From contig DATFFP010000082.1 of the NCBI GenBank assembly GCA_035249985.1, positions 50,661 to 114,660 of the forward strand: a DNA stretch of 64,000 bases. The letters run 5' to 3'. The DNA is from JAICNG01 sp035249985 (GTDB lineage: Bacteria; Gemmatimonadota; Gemmatimonadetes; Gemmatimonadales; Gemmatimonadaceae). Below, piece by piece: positions 27,179 to 36,984 of this stretch (position 1 is the first letter of the stretch; each line of letters opens with the position of its first letter). The notes under the pieces were generated by a model, which saw only the letters and a program-made list of their open reading frames with translations, was not told the origin of the DNA and ran no database searches. A program made the translations under genes and the position numbers.

Positions 27179-27984
27179 GCTTTTCCGTGCTCCGTTTCCC
27201 ACATGCGGCTCGCCAGCTCACGCACGAGCTTGGCGCACACGTGGCTCGTGAGGTGCCCGACATCGCGCGAGGGGTTGTACTCGACGATGTCGGCGCCGAC
27301 GAGAGGCCCGTCGAGCGTCTGGATGACGCCGAGCACATCGCGAATGCCGAGCCCACCAGGCTCGCGGTGTGACACGCCGGGCGCGAACGCTGGATCCAGC
27401 CCATCGAGGTCGATGGAGATATAGACGGGCCCTCGTACTGCCGGTCGGGCACCGGTCGTCCACGCGCGCATGTCGATGACCTCGACGCCGAACCGATCGG
27501 CCTGCCTGCGTTGATGAGTGTTCATCGCCCGAATGCCGACCTGCACGAGCCGGTCGGCGAGCCTGCTCTCCATGATGCGGGCGAAAGGGCACGCATGCGA
27601 CAGGCGGTCGCCCTGGAATACGTCATAGAGATCGGGGTGCGCATCGAACTGGAGAATGGTCAGCTGCGGCCAGTGCGCGCGCACCGCTCGAACGATCGGA
27701 AACGTGATGGAGTGATCGCCGCCGAGTGAGATCGGCCGGCCGCCGCCCGCGATCACGGCCGCGAGTGCGTCGGTAATCCGAGCGGCCGCGTCTCCGTTCC
27801 CGCTGAAGTCGATGTCGCCTGCGTCGTCGAGAGCGCCGGGCGCCCGCAGATCGATCAGCGATTCGCTCACCCCGTTGCCGGCGTCCGAGGCCAGCTCGTC
27901 CCGAATCAGCGCCGGGGCGGTCGCCGCGCCCCGGAGGAACGATGACGCGCCATCGAACGGAACGCCGATCAGCGTTGGTGTCAC
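27175..27984 (-). CDS. Arginase/agmatinase/formiminoglutamase-family hydrolase
   Basis: A 269-residue ureohydrolase. The binuclear manganese ligands are all present: GGDHSITFP, the FDAHPDLYD block and SIDLDGLDPAFAPG. The start is GTG 27984 (VTPTLIGVPFDGAS), 4 bp after the stop of proline dehydrogenase. Exact substrate (arginine, agmatine, formiminoglutamate or another guanidino compound) cannot be decided from motifs. Linkage to proline dehydrogenase fits an arginine-ornithine-proline-glutamate route, so arginase is my preferred reading. Confidence 0.9.
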
Positions 27985-27988
27985 CGCC

Positions 27989-28915
27989 CTACCGAAAAAC
28001 GTTCTGCACGACGAACCACATGTTCGCGGGGCGCTCCGCGAGGCGGCGCATGTACCAGGGGAACCAGTTCGTCCCGTAGCTGATGAGCGTGCGTACCCTC
28101 GTGCCTCCGGCGGCGAGCGCGCGCTGCGTTTGGGTGGCGATGCCGTACAGCATGTGCACCTCGTACGAGCCGGGCGGCAGGCGTCGCCCATTCGCGTGCA
28201 TGCGCAGGGCCTCGATCAAGCGGGTGTCATGCGTGCCGAACACCGGGATTCCCTGGCCGCGGGCTGCTTGATCGAGCAGGCGGCGGCCCATCGAGAGATA
28301 GGCGGCGTCGATGTCCTGACGTCGCGCGAGCGCACGTGCGGCCGGCTCTCGATAGGCACCCTTCACCAGGCGTATCGACGGCTGAAGCGGCAGCAGCGTC
28401 TCGATGTCCATCGGGGTGCGATGCAGATACGCCTGCAGACACAGCCCGACATTCGCCTGCGAGGCGCGAATCTCCCGAAAGATGCCGAGCGTGGCGTCGA
28501 CGTAGTGCGATTCCTCCATGTCGATCCACACGAACGAGCCCAGCGTCGCCGCATGCGCTGCCAGCCGGGCCACGTCCGACGCACACGCATCGCGCCCCGC
28601 ATCGAGCCCGAGGTGCGTGAGCTTCACGGACAGCTGCGTCGGAAGCGCGCGCGCCTTGATTGCCTCCAGCGCGCCGAGATAGTGCTCGCGCACCGCGGCA
28701 GCCTCCCCTCGGGTTCTCACCCGCTCGCCGAGATTCGTGATGACGGAGCCGAGATCCTCCTTGGCGAGGACACCGGCCGCGTCGAGTGCGGCACCGAGCT
28801 CCTCCCCGGGGAGAAAGCTCCTGACCGCACGCCGCGTGAACTCGTGCTTCCGGAACTGGTTGGCCAGCCACTCGCTGCGAGAGGCGCGCAGCAGCGCCGT
28901 ACGTGCAAGGGACAT
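27989..28915 (-). CDS. Proline dehydrogenase (monofunctional)
   Basis: A 308-residue FAD enzyme oxidising proline to pyrroline-5-carboxylate. The TIM-barrel signatures are visible: LSVKLTHLGLD, VWIDMEESHYVDATL, GLCLQAYLHRT, IRLVKGAYREP and the C-terminal FEVHMLYGI-type motif (here YEVHMLYGI) followed by YGTNWFPWYMRRLAERPAN. The length matches single-domain PRODH; no P5C dehydrogenase is fused or adjacent. I chose ATG 28915 (MSLARTALL); ATG 28945 is an alternative. It is first gene of the operon with arginase and nhaA, divergent from the DNA repair cassette. Confidence 0.95.
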   Translation of the reverse strand: MSLARTALLRASRSEWLANQFRKHEFTRRAVRSFLPGEELGAALDAAGVLAKEDLGSVITNLGERVRTRGEAAAVREHYLGALEAIKARALPTQLSVKLTHLGLDAGRDACASDVARLAAHAATLGSFVWIDMEESHYVDATLGIFREIRASQANVGLCLQAYLHRTPMDIETLLPLQPSIRLVKGAYREPAARALARRQDIDAAYLSMGRRLLDQAARGQGIPVFGTHDTRLIEALRMHANGRRLPPGSYEVHMLYGIATQTQRALAAGGTRVRTLISYGTNWFPWYMRRLAERPANMWFVVQNVFR

Positions 28916-28987
28916 GAGCGCGAGGTTAGCGACCCATGCCGCCATCGTCCAGTGCCGCGCGCAGGGCGCTAAATTTCGAGCCACGGG

Positions 28988-30058
28988 TTGGCGACCGCTC
29001 GGCACGACACTTCCCCTCACACCGAGGCACCGCTGCTCCTCCGCTCCACCGACCGCGGCTTCTACTGCGAAGCCGGCGGCTTCTTCATCGACCCCTGGGC
29101 GCCCGTCGACCGAGCGGTGATCACGCATGCGCACGGAGATCACGCGCGCTGGGGATCCCGATACTACCTCGCCTCGCACGAAGGACGTCATGTCCTGCGA
29201 ACGCGACTCGGTCCGGCGGCGCGTATCGAGACGGTCGACTACGGGACGCCGGTCGACCTGAACGGCGTTCGCGTGTCGCTCCACCCCGCCGGGCACATCC
29301 TCGGATCGGCGCAGGTGCGCGTCGAGCATCGCGGAGAAGTGTGGGTCGTGTCAGGTGACTACAAGACCGAGCCCGACCCAACGTGCGCGCCATTCGAGGT
29401 CGTGCGATGCCATACCTTCGTGACCGAGTCGACGTTCGGGTTGCCCGTGTATCGATGGCAACCGCAGCAGGATGTGTTCGCCGGGATGCGCGCGTGGTGG
29501 CGCGCCAATCGTGAGGCGGGGCGTGCGTCCATCGTTTTTGGTTACGCCCTCGGGAAAGCGCAGCGCGTGCTGGCCGCGTTCGTGAGCGGCGGGGAAGGGC
29601 CGATCTACACCCATGGCGCGGTGGAGCGGCTCAATCGCGACTATCGCGATTCCGGTATCGCGCTTCCGTCGACCACGTACGCCTCGACCGTCCCGCGCGG
29701 CCACGACTGGGGAGGCGCACTCATCGTGGCGCCGCCGTCGGCCATGGGCTCGACGTGGCTTCGCCGATTCGGCTCATCGTCGACCGCTTTCGCATCAGGA
29801 TGGATGCAGATTCGCGGCGCGCGTCGGCGCCGGTCGGTCGATCGCGGTTTCGCGCTCTCCGATCACGTGGATTGGCCGGCGCTTCTCGAGACCATCGCGG
29901 CAACCGGTGCCGAGCGAGTGCTCGTGACGCACGGCTATCGCGAGCCCGTCGTGCGTTGGCTCAGCGAACGGGGTGTCGAAGCACATGTCGCCGCGAGTCA
30001 GTGGGAGGGGGAGCTGGACTCCGAGGTGGAGCTGCCTGAGGGAGAATCGCCCGCGTGA
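28988..30058 (+). CDS. Ligase-associated MBL-fold DNA exonuclease
   Basis: A 356-residue metallo-beta-lactamase/beta-CASP-type nuclease. The metal motif THAHGDHAR (about residues 45-53) and GHILGSAQV, VSGDYKTEPDP and SDHVDW are present. It matches the exonuclease member of the ligase-associated DNA damage response cassette. The start appears to be TTG 28988; no convincing RBS settles this. Its stop overlaps the GTG start of the ligase gene by 4 nt. It probably processes DNA ends before sealing. Confidence 0.92.
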   Translation: MATARHDTSPHTEAPLLLRSTDRGFYCEAGGFFIDPWAPVDRAVITHAHGDHARWGSRYYLASHEGRHVLRTRLGPAARIETVDYGTPVDLNGVRVSLHPAGHILGSAQVRVEHRGEVWVVSGDYKTEPDPTCAPFEVVRCHTFVTESTFGLPVYRWQPQQDVFAGMRAWWRANREAGRASIVFGYALGKAQRVLAAFVSGGEGPIYTHGAVERLNRDYRDSGIALPSTTYASTVPRGHDWGGALIVAPPSAMGSTWLRRFGSSSTAFASGWMQIRGARRRRSVDRGFALSDHVDWPALLETIAATGAERVLVTHGYREPVVRWLSERGVEAHVAASQWEGELDSEVELPEGESPA

Positions 30059-31647
30059 ATCGTTTCGCGCAGCTCTTCACCGAGTTGGACGAGACCACGC
30101 GCACCGGCGAGAAGGTGTCGGCGATGGAGCGCTACTTCGTATCGGCTGCCCCCGCCGACGCGGCGTGGGCCGTGTACTTCCTCAGCGGTGCTCGGCCGAA
30201 GCGGCTCGTGCCGGTGCGGCGCGTCGCGACGTGGGCGATGGAAGAGTCCGACGTTCCCGCGTGGCTCTTCGAGGAGAGCTACTCCACGGTCGGCGATCTC
30301 GCGGAAACGATCGCGTTGCTTTTGCCGCGGGCGGTGCAAACGGTCGACCGTCCGCTGCATCAGTTGATCGAGGAGTCGGTGCTCTCGCTCACGGGACAAC
30401 CCGAATCGGTGCAGAAAGAGATAGTTCTGCGTGCATGGCGCGAGATCGATGGCGTCGGGCGCTTCCTGCTGAACAAGCTCATCACCGGCGAGCTCCGCGT
30501 GGGTGTGTCGCGGAGCCTCGTCGTCCGTGCGCTCGCGCGCGCGAGTGGTGTCGCGGAGGCGGTGGTCGCGCATCGTCTCTCCGGTGCCTGGGAGCCGCGA
30601 CCGGAGGCCTATCAGCGGCTCGTCGCCGCCGACACCGCCGACGCGCACATCTCGCAGCCCTATCCATTTTTTCTCGCCTACCCGCTCGAGGACGAGCTCG
30701 AGACGCTCGGCGACGCGGCTGAGTGGCAGGCGGAATGGAAGTGGGATGGCATCCGCGCGCAGGTGATTCGTCGCAGCGATCGCGCCTTCATCTGGTCGCG
30801 CGGCGAGGAGCTGGTGACCGACCGATTCCCCGAGTTGAGCGCAGCCGCGGCTCTGCTGCGGAATGGGACGGTGCTCGACGGCGAGATCATGCCGTGGATC
30901 GATGGACGCCCACTTCCATTCGCGCAGCTCCAGCGCCGCATTGGCCGCAAGAAGCTTGGGCCCAAAATTCTCGCTGAGGTTCCGGTCGTGCTGCTCGCGT
31001 ACGACCTCCTCGAGCACGAAGGACGAGACGCGCGGGAGCAGCCGCTTTCATGGCGCCGTGCTCGCCTCGAGGAGATCGTCGGCGACAGTGGCATCGCATC
31101 GCGGGTGCTGCTGTCGCCGATCGTTCGCGCGGCGGATTGGGCAGCGATCCGCGCGGCGTACGCCAGTGCACGCGAGATGTGCGCGGAAGGCCTGATGCTC
31201 AAGCGCCTCGACGCGCCCTACGGTGTCGGGAGACGTCGCGGTCCCTGGTGGAAATGGAAGATCGCTCCCTACTCGGTGGATGCCGTGCTGGTGTACGCGC
31301 AGCCGGGGCACGGCAGGCGAGCGTCGCTCTATACCGACTATACGTTCGCGGTGTGGCAGAACGGCGAGCTCGTTCCGTTCGCGAAAGCGTACTCGGGGCT
31401 CACGGATGCGGAGATTCGAAAGCTCGACGGTTGGATTCGTCGTCACACCGTGGAGAAGTTCGGGCCGGTGCGGTCAGTGAAGCCGGAGCAGGTCTTCGAG
31501 CTGCACTTCGAGGGAATCCAGCCATCGCCGCGGCACAAGTCGGGAGTGGCGGTGCGCTTCCCGAGAATCGCGCGGTGGCGGGAGGACAAGCGCGCCGACG
31601 CCGCGGACACGCTCGAGACGCTGCGCGCGCTCATGGCGGCGCAATGA
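30055..31647 (+). CDS. ATP-dependent DNA ligase (cassette type)
   Basis: A 530-residue ligase. An N-terminal helical DNA-binding domain (about 1-200) precedes the adenylation domain with the catalytic lysine at about residue 229 in EWKWDGIRAQ. Further nucleotidyltransferase motifs follow (FIWSRGEE, VLDGEIMPW, LAYDLLE, EGLMLKRLDAPY, WWKWK), then an OB-fold (VDAVLVYAQPGHG and on). This is the bacterial ATP-dependent ligase of the ligase-associated repair operon, distinct from the essential NAD-dependent LigA. GTG start overlaps the exonuclease stop (GTGA); ATGA overlap leads to the helicase. Confidence 0.95.
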   Translation: MNRFAQLFTELDETTRTGEKVSAMERYFVSAAPADAAWAVYFLSGARPKRLVPVRRVATWAMEESDVPAWLFEESYSTVGDLAETIALLLPRAVQTVDRPLHQLIEESVLSLTGQPESVQKEIVLRAWREIDGVGRFLLNKLITGELRVGVSRSLVVRALARASGVAEAVVAHRLSGAWEPRPEAYQRLVAADTADAHISQPYPFFLAYPLEDELETLGDAAEWQAEWKWDGIRAQVIRRSDRAFIWSRGEELVTDRFPELSAAAALLRNGTVLDGEIMPWIDGRPLPFAQLQRRIGRKKLGPKILAEVPVVLLAYDLLEHEGRDAREQPLSWRRARLEEIVGDSGIASRVLLSPIVRAADWAAIRAAYASAREMCAEGLMLKRLDAPYGVGRRRGPWWKWKIAPYSVDAVLVYAQPGHGRRASLYTDYTFAVWQNGELVPFAKAYSGLTDAEIRKLDGWIRRHTVEKFGPVRSVKPEQVFELHFEGIQPSPRHKSGVAVRFPRIARWREDKRADAADTLETLRALMAAQ

Positions 31648-34127
31648 GCGGCGTGACGACAAGGCGGCAGGTCCCCGCCGCATCGACCACAGAGGAGGCC
31701 ATCGAGCGTGTCGAGCGCTGGTTCGCCTCGCGTGGGTGGGTGCCATTCCCCTTTCAACGCGACGTCTGGCGCGCCTATCTCGCTGGTGAATCGGGACTCG
31801 TTCACGCGGCAACGGGAACGGGGAAAACGCTCGCCGTCTGGATGGCATCCCTCATCGAGGCGATGCGCGAGCCTCGTCAGGCATCGGGGCTGCGGGTTCT
31901 TTGGATAACGCCACTTCGCGCACTCGCCGCGGACACCGCGGATGCACTGATCCAGCCGCTGGGCGACCTCGGACTCAACTGGACAGTCGAGACGCGCACG
32001 AGCGACACGCCGGCCGCCGTTCGCGCGCGACAGGGCAGGCGTCTGCCGACGGCGCTGCTCACGACGCCGGAGAGCTTGTCGATCCTGTTGTCGCGCGAGG
32101 ATTCGTCGGAGCAGTTCGGCGGTCTCCGCGTGGTCGTCGTCGACGAATGGCACGAGCTCATGGGAACCAAGCGCGGCGTGCAGGTCGAGCTGGGGCTGGC
32201 GCGGCTGCGACAGCTGCGACCGGGAATTCGGATCTGGGGTTTGTCCGCGACCATCGGCAACCTCGAGGACGCCCGCGATGCGTTGCTCGGCACGGAGCCT
32301 CGCACCAGCCGCGTGGTGCGCGGTGTCGAGCCCAAGCGCGTCGTCGTCGATGCGCTGCTTCCGCCGGTCATCGAGCGATTCCCCTGGGCCGGTCATCTCG
32401 GAACGCAGATGCTGCCGGCGGTCGTGAACGCGATCGAGGAAGGAGAGAGCGCGATCGTCTTCACCAACACGCGCTCACAAACGGAGATCTGGTATCGCGC
32501 GCTCCTCGACGCGCGACCCGATTGGGCCGGCGTGATCGCCTTGCATCATGGCTCGCTCGAGCGGAAGACACGCGAATGGGTTGAAGACGGGCTACGCACG
32601 GGGCGGCTCCGGTGCGTCATCGCGACGTCGAGCCTCGACCTCGGTGTGGATTTCTCTCCCGTCGACCGCGTCCTGCAGATCGGCAGCCCCAAGGGCGTCG
32701 CGCGGCTGCTGCAGCGTGCTGGCCGAAGCGGCCACCGCCCCGGGGCATTGAGCCGAGTGACCTGCGTGCCGACGAACGTCCTCGAGCTGCTGGATGTCGC
32801 CGCGGCGCGTGATGGTATCGAGAGGGGAGCCATCGAATCGCGTCTTGCCGTGGAGCGCCCACTCGACCTGCTCGTGCAGCACGTCGTCACCGTCGCGCTC
32901 GGCGGCGGCTTCGACCCTGACGAGCTCGTTCGCGAGGTACGGACGACGCAGGCCTATTCAGAGCTGACCGATGCGGAGTGGGCGTGGGTATTGGATTTCG
33001 TGTCACGCGGCGGCGACGCGTTGCAGGGCTACGAGGATTACGCCCGAGTCGTCCAGCGCGACGGGCAGTGGATCGTCGCGAACCGTGAGATCGCGCGCAG
33101 GCATCGTCTATCGATCGGCACGATCGTCAGCGATGCACAGATCACCGTGCAGTACCTGCGTGGGCAGCGCCTGGGATCAGTCGAGGAATCGTTCATCGCG
33201 CGTCTGCGGCCGGGCGACCGTTTCACCTTCGCGGGCAAGCCGCTCGAGTTCGTGCGTGTGCGCGACATGCGCGCGTGGGTGCGGCGCGCGCCGAATGGTC
33301 AGGGCGTCATCCCGCGGTGGATGGGAAGCCGCTTGCCGCTCTCGGGCGAGCTCGCCGCCGCGATTCGCCGCCGGCTGGACGAAGCGCACCGCGGCAGCTT
33401 TCGTGGCGCCGAGATGGAGGCAGTGCGTCCGATCCTCGAGGTGCAGGCGCGATGGTCCCGGATTCCCGCACTCGACGAGCTGCTCATCGAGCGCGTACGC
33501 ACCCGTGAGGGGCACCATGTCTTCGTGTTCCCGTTCGAGGGCCGGCTGGTTCATGAAGGACTCGCCGCGCTGTTCGCGTATCGACTGTCGCGCTTCGCTC
33601 CCATCTCCTTCACGCTCGCGGCGAACGATTACGGACTGGAGCTCCTGTCGGCCGATCCGGCACCGCTCGATGACGCGCTCGCTCAGGGGCTGCTTTCGCC
33701 GCGCAATTTGTTCGATGAGCTGCCGGCGGCGCTCAACGCGAGCGAGATGGCCAAGCGCCAGTTCCGGGAAATCGCCCGCATCGCGGGACTCGTATTCCCG
33801 GGATTCCCTCGCAGTGGCAAGACAGCGCGTCAGCTTCAGGCCTCGAGCGGGCTCTTCTTCGATGTGCTCGAGCGCTACGACCCCTCGAACCTGCTATTGG
33901 GGCAGGCGCGGCGTGAGGTCCTCGAGCGACAGCTCGAGCGCAGCAGGCTCGCGCGCACGCTGGACCGGCTGGCGAGCGCTCGCGTCGTGATCACGACACC
34001 GCGCCGCACACCTCCGCTGGCATTCCCGCTTCTGGTCGATCGCGCGCGCGACCGTGTGTCGTCGGAGACGCTCGCCGATCGCATTCGCCGAATGCAGCTC
34101 GCCCTCGAGCGTGCCGCCGATGCCTGA
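31644..34127 (+). CDS. Ligase-associated DEXH-box helicase (Lhr-like)
   Basis: An 827-residue superfamily 2 helicase. Walker A is ATGTGKT (about 55-61), Walker B is VVVDEWHEL, the DEXH box reading DEWH, and motif III is LSATIGN. Motifs V and VI follow (ATSSLDLGVDFSPVD, QRAGRSGHRPG). A long Lhr-type C-terminal region follows. It belongs to the DEXH helicase member of the ligase-associated DNA damage response set. ATG 31644 forms a 4-nt overlap with the ligase stop. It presumably unwinds or remodels damaged DNA ends for the co-encoded nuclease and ligase. Confidence 0.95.
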   Translation: MSGVTTRRQVPAASTTEEAIERVERWFASRGWVPFPFQRDVWRAYLAGESGLVHAATGTGKTLAVWMASLIEAMREPRQASGLRVLWITPLRALAADTADALIQPLGDLGLNWTVETRTSDTPAAVRARQGRRLPTALLTTPESLSILLSREDSSEQFGGLRVVVVDEWHELMGTKRGVQVELGLARLRQLRPGIRIWGLSATIGNLEDARDALLGTEPRTSRVVRGVEPKRVVVDALLPPVIERFPWAGHLGTQMLPAVVNAIEEGESAIVFTNTRSQTEIWYRALLDARPDWAGVIALHHGSLERKTREWVEDGLRTGRLRCVIATSSLDLGVDFSPVDRVLQIGSPKGVARLLQRAGRSGHRPGALSRVTCVPTNVLELLDVAAARDGIERGAIESRLAVERPLDLLVQHVVTVALGGGFDPDELVREVRTTQAYSELTDAEWAWVLDFVSRGGDALQGYEDYARVVQRDGQWIVANREIARRHRLSIGTIVSDAQITVQYLRGQRLGSVEESFIARLRPGDRFTFAGKPLEFVRVRDMRAWVRRAPNGQGVIPRWMGSRLPLSGELAAAIRRRLDEAHRGSFRGAEMEAVRPILEVQARWSRIPALDELLIERVRTREGHHVFVFPFEGRLVHEGLAALFAYRLSRFAPISFTLAANDYGLELLSADPAPLDDALAQGLLSPRNLFDELPAALNASEMAKRQFREIARIAGLVFPGFPRSGKTARQLQASSGLFFDVLERYDPSNLLLGQARREVLERQLERSRLARTLDRLASARVVITTPRRTPPLAFPLLVDRARDRVSSETLADRIRRMQLALERAADA

Positions 34128-34779
34128 GCGCGGACTGCGTGTTGACACGTGCGGGGAGGAGCTGGTGCTGCTGCCGGAACGTGCTGTCTTTTGGCCCCGA
34201 ACGGAAACGTTGCTGGTCGCGGACGCGCACTTCGGAAAGGCAGCCTCATTCCGTGCCGCTGGCGTTCCGGTGCCTCATGGCACGACCGCGGATGCCCTAA
34301 CGCGAGTCGATGCGCTGCTCGATCGCACGTCGGCGCGTCGCGTCGTCTTCCTTGGCGACTTCCTTCACGCGAAGGAAGGGCGATCGCCGAACACCGTGCG
34401 CGCGCTAGCGGAATGGCGCTCGCGGTGTCACGCCATCGCCATGACGCTGGTCCGGGGCAACCATGACCGTCGCGCGGGCGACCCGCCCGCGGAGATCGCC
34501 ATCGACTGCGTGGACGCACCGCTGCGTGAGGAGCCGTTTGCGTTCACGCATCACCCGCGCGCGGTCCCCGGGGCCTACGTGCTCGCGGGGCATCTTCACC
34601 CAGCCGCCGTCATGACTGGTCCGGCGCGCCAGCGCGAACGGCTGCCATGCTTCTGGTTAGGCGCCGAGATCGGCGTGTTGCCGGCCTTCGGCGACTTCAC
34701 CGGGGTGGCCGAGGTCAGCCCTGCGGCGGGCGATCGCGTCTTCGTGATCGCTGACGAGTCTGTGTTCGAAGTTCGCTGA
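34120..34779 (+). CDS. pdeM: Ligase-associated metallophosphoesterase PdeM
   Basis: A 219-residue calcineurin-like phosphoesterase. Metal-binding motifs are complete: VADAHFGK (DxH), FLGDFLHAK (GDxxH), VRGNHDRR (GNHD), THHPR and AGHLHPA (GHxH). It is the fourth and last member of the ligase-associated repair cassette. The start at ATG 34120 overlaps the helicase end by 8 nt; an upstream frame is part of the helicase. In the family this enzyme is described as phosphoesterase/endonuclease; here a DNA end-processing role is inferred from context. Confidence 0.93.
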   Translation: MPERGLRVDTCGEELVLLPERAVFWPRTETLLVADAHFGKAASFRAAGVPVPHGTTADALTRVDALLDRTSARRVVFLGDFLHAKEGRSPNTVRALAEWRSRCHAIAMTLVRGNHDRRAGDPPAEIAIDCVDAPLREEPFAFTHHPRAVPGAYVLAGHLHPAAVMTGPARQRERLPCFWLGAEIGVLPAFGDFTGVAEVSPAAGDRVFVIADESVFEVR

Positions 34780-34862
34780 GGGTTCGGCGCTCCTGCCTGC
34801 CCGTCCGCGTCGCCCCATGAACCTGGATGCCAGCCGTACAAAACCAAGCCACCGCGGCTGAC

Positions 34863-35621
34863 CTAGCGAGCCAGCACCGCAGCCGCCGCCTCCTGTAGCC
34901 GTGTCGCAACCGTGGTAGAGACGCCGAGCTCTGCACCTGACGCGAGACGCACGCGCGCCGGCAGCCCAACCGGTGACCGGTCGTAGAGCACGCCGTACAT
35001 AACGAGCGCCGCGAGATACGACCCCGCGATCGACGGATGCAGACCGTCGGGCGCGTAGAGCGCGAGCGCCGGATCATCCCCCCACGCGGCGAGCCATGCT
35101 GCCGCGACGGGGAAGAGCAGGCCATTCACGTCCTGAGCGGCCAGTGTGTACGACTCGATCGCCGCATCGAAGTCCGCACGACGCGAGCTCTGCGGCCACA
35201 CCGAGTAGAGGGCGGGCGTCGCTCTCACCGCGCGAATCTCGCCATTCAGAACGCCGACGCTCGCGCGCAGTTGGGCGCGGTTCTCCGGTAGCGACGAGGG
35301 ACCCTGCTGCAATACGACGACTTCCCACCCGCCAAGCGCGATCGCGCGCCCCGCGGCGCCCTGCACGCGATGGTCGTCGAGGTTGAAATCAGGAAACGCC
35401 ACAGTCATCACCGCCAGCGATTCCTCGCCCGCCGAGTCGGCGAGCGACTGCACGATCAGCGGAAGATCATTCCAGTACGTGAGACTGTTGCCGATGAAGA
35501 GAATTCGACGCCCTTCACCGACGAGCGCGGGGAGTCCAGGCCCCGAGGGAGCGCTGGAGCACCCCAAAAGGAGGGCACTGACGAGCGCGAGAACGATACC
35601 AATCGGACGACGCAAGCGCAT
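34863..35621 (-). CDS. SGNH/GDSL-like hydrolase lipoprotein
   Basis: A 252-residue lipoprotein. The signal and lipobox are MRLRRPIGIVLALVSALLLGC. The SGNH block I serine is seen in FIGNSLTYWND and the block V Asp/His in APDGLHPSIAGSY; block II/III residues are less clear. Family members are esterases or acyl hydrolases; the substrate here is unknown. The start at ATG 35621 is set by the lipoprotein signal. It is divergent from the DUF2911 gene, with a 124-bp gap. Confidence 0.8.
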   Translation of the reverse strand: MRLRRPIGIVLALVSALLLGCSSAPSGPGLPALVGEGRRILFIGNSLTYWNDLPLIVQSLADSAGEESLAVMTVAFPDFNLDDHRVQGAAGRAIALGGWEVVVLQQGPSSLPENRAQLRASVGVLNGEIRAVRATPALYSVWPQSSRRADFDAAIESYTLAAQDVNGLLFPVAAAWLAAWGDDPALALYAPDGLHPSIAGSYLAALVMYGVLYDRSPVGLPARVRLASGAELGVSTTVATRLQEAAAAVLAR

Positions 35622-35745
35622 GGAACGTGCTCCGCGAGTGCACGTGCGCCATGGTAACTCCATGCAGGCACTTCCACAGCAGACCTCCCCGGGCGCGCGT
35701 AGGAGATACAGTTTCCTTACATCAACCAGGAAGAGTGAGGTTGGG

Positions 35746-36936
35746 ATGTTCGTACCACGAATCACCCTGCTGTCGTTGATGCTTGGGCTCACTGCCACGG
35801 CGAACGCTTTCGCGCAGCGCACGAGCCCACTCGACAGCGCCGTCTTCGTCACTCGGTTGGGATCGGATACACTCGTCATCGAGCGCGTCGTTCGCTCGCC
35901 GCAGCGCGTGGAGGCCGAGGTCGCCATGCGGGTGCCACGCACCACACGCACGGTGTACGTGCTTCAGCTGTCCCCGTCCGGGATGCTCGAGCGGATGGAA
36001 GCCACCACGTTCGACACCACCGGCGGCGGCGCTACTCCGGCGCGTCGCGAGATCATCACGCGCGTCGGTGACTCGCTCCGCATCGAGACCACGGCAGGGG
36101 AGCAGCGTCGCACTCGAGCCGTCCGCGCCGAGCCGCACGCCCTTCCCTTCATCGACATGGTGCATTGGCCGTACGAGATCGCGCTCGTCCGGCTCAAGAC
36201 GAGCGGAGCAACCGACGCGTCGCAGCCACTCCTCACCGGCTCCCGCGTCTCGAGCTTCGCGCTCGCGCGTGTCGGCGTGGACAGCATGACGATCACCCAC
36301 CCGTCACGCGGAACGATGCGCCTTCGCGTCGACTCCGCGGGGCGCCTCATGGCGCTCGACGCCGGAGCGACGACACGTAAGCTCGTTGTCGAGCGTCGTC
36401 CGTGGATGCCCATCGACGATCTCGTCAAACGGTGGACTGCCCAGGACGCCGCAGGCCGCAGCCTTGGCGCGCTGTCTGGTCGCGCACGGTCATCGAACGT
36501 CGTTGCGGGCGCGACCATCGGTCTGGACCACGGCACACCCTCCAAGCGCGGGCGAAGGATTTGGGGCGCGCTGGTCCCATTCGGTACCCTCTGGCGTACC
36601 GGTGCCAACGAAGCCACTCACTTCGAGACCGATCGAGACCTCGTGTTCGGCACCGGGGGCGATACGCTGGTGGTCCCGGCGGGGCGCTACACGCTTTTCT
36701 CGGTGCCGGAGCGCGAGGGCGGCTGGCTCATCATCAACCGCGAAACGGGCCAGGCCGGCACCGCCCATGATCCGGCCCAGGACCTCGGGCGCGTGCGCCT
36801 CTCGACGCGACCGCTCCGAACGCCGGTAGAGACCTTCACCATCAAGGCCGAAACCGAAGGCGGAGCGAACCTGCTACGCCTCCAGTGGGACGACGCCGAG
36901 CGGGTAGCGCCCTTCCGCGTTCGCCAGACCAAGTGA
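35746..36936 (+). CDS. Secreted DUF2911 protein
   Basis: A 396-residue exported protein with signal peptide MFVPRITLLSLMLGLTATANAFAQ. Residues 30-240 are an unassigned beta-rich region. The C-terminal part (about 265-390) is DUF2911: LDHGTPSKRGRRIWGALVPF, WRTGANEATHFETDRDL and VPAGRYTLFSVP. No enzymatic function is known for this domain. The start at ATG 35746 gives the signal peptide; a longer frame upstream was rejected. It is followed by a perfect hairpin. Confidence 0.88.
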   Translation: MFVPRITLLSLMLGLTATANAFAQRTSPLDSAVFVTRLGSDTLVIERVVRSPQRVEAEVAMRVPRTTRTVYVLQLSPSGMLERMEATTFDTTGGGATPARREIITRVGDSLRIETTAGEQRRTRAVRAEPHALPFIDMVHWPYEIALVRLKTSGATDASQPLLTGSRVSSFALARVGVDSMTITHPSRGTMRLRVDSAGRLMALDAGATTRKLVVERRPWMPIDDLVKRWTAQDAAGRSLGALSGRARSSNVVAGATIGLDHGTPSKRGRRIWGALVPFGTLWRTGANEATHFETDRDLVFGTGGDTLVVPAGRYTLFSVPEREGGWLIINRETGQAGTAHDPAQDLGRVRLSTRPLRTPVETFTIKAETEGGANLLRLQWDDAERVAPFRVRQTK

Positions 36937-36943
36937 CCCCCGC

Positions 36944-36978
36944 CGACGGTGCACGAGGGTACGTCTCGTGCACCGTCG
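36944..36978 (+). terminator. Perfect 14-bp terminator-like hairpin
   Basis: Arms 36944-36957 and 36965-36978 are exactly complementary with a 7-nt loop, starting 8 bp after the DUF2911 stop. The right arm ends 6 bp before the next ATG, so the structure could also affect translation of the following gene. Confidence 0.65.
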
Positions 36979-36984
36979 CCGGGT

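Noticed and set aside
28916..29329. N-terminal extension of proline dehydrogenase to 29329
   Set aside because: The extra frame is antisense to the exonuclease gene, lacks PRODH-like sequence, and the conserved protein starts near 28915.
31050..31643. Longer helicase frame starting at 31050
   Set aside because: The region codes for the ligase in another frame, and the ATGA junction at 31644 plus conserved MSGVTTRR start are convincing.
32000..32396. Long antisense frame over the helicase gene
   Set aside because: It has low-complexity Arg/Asp-rich translation and lies opposite conserved helicase motifs.
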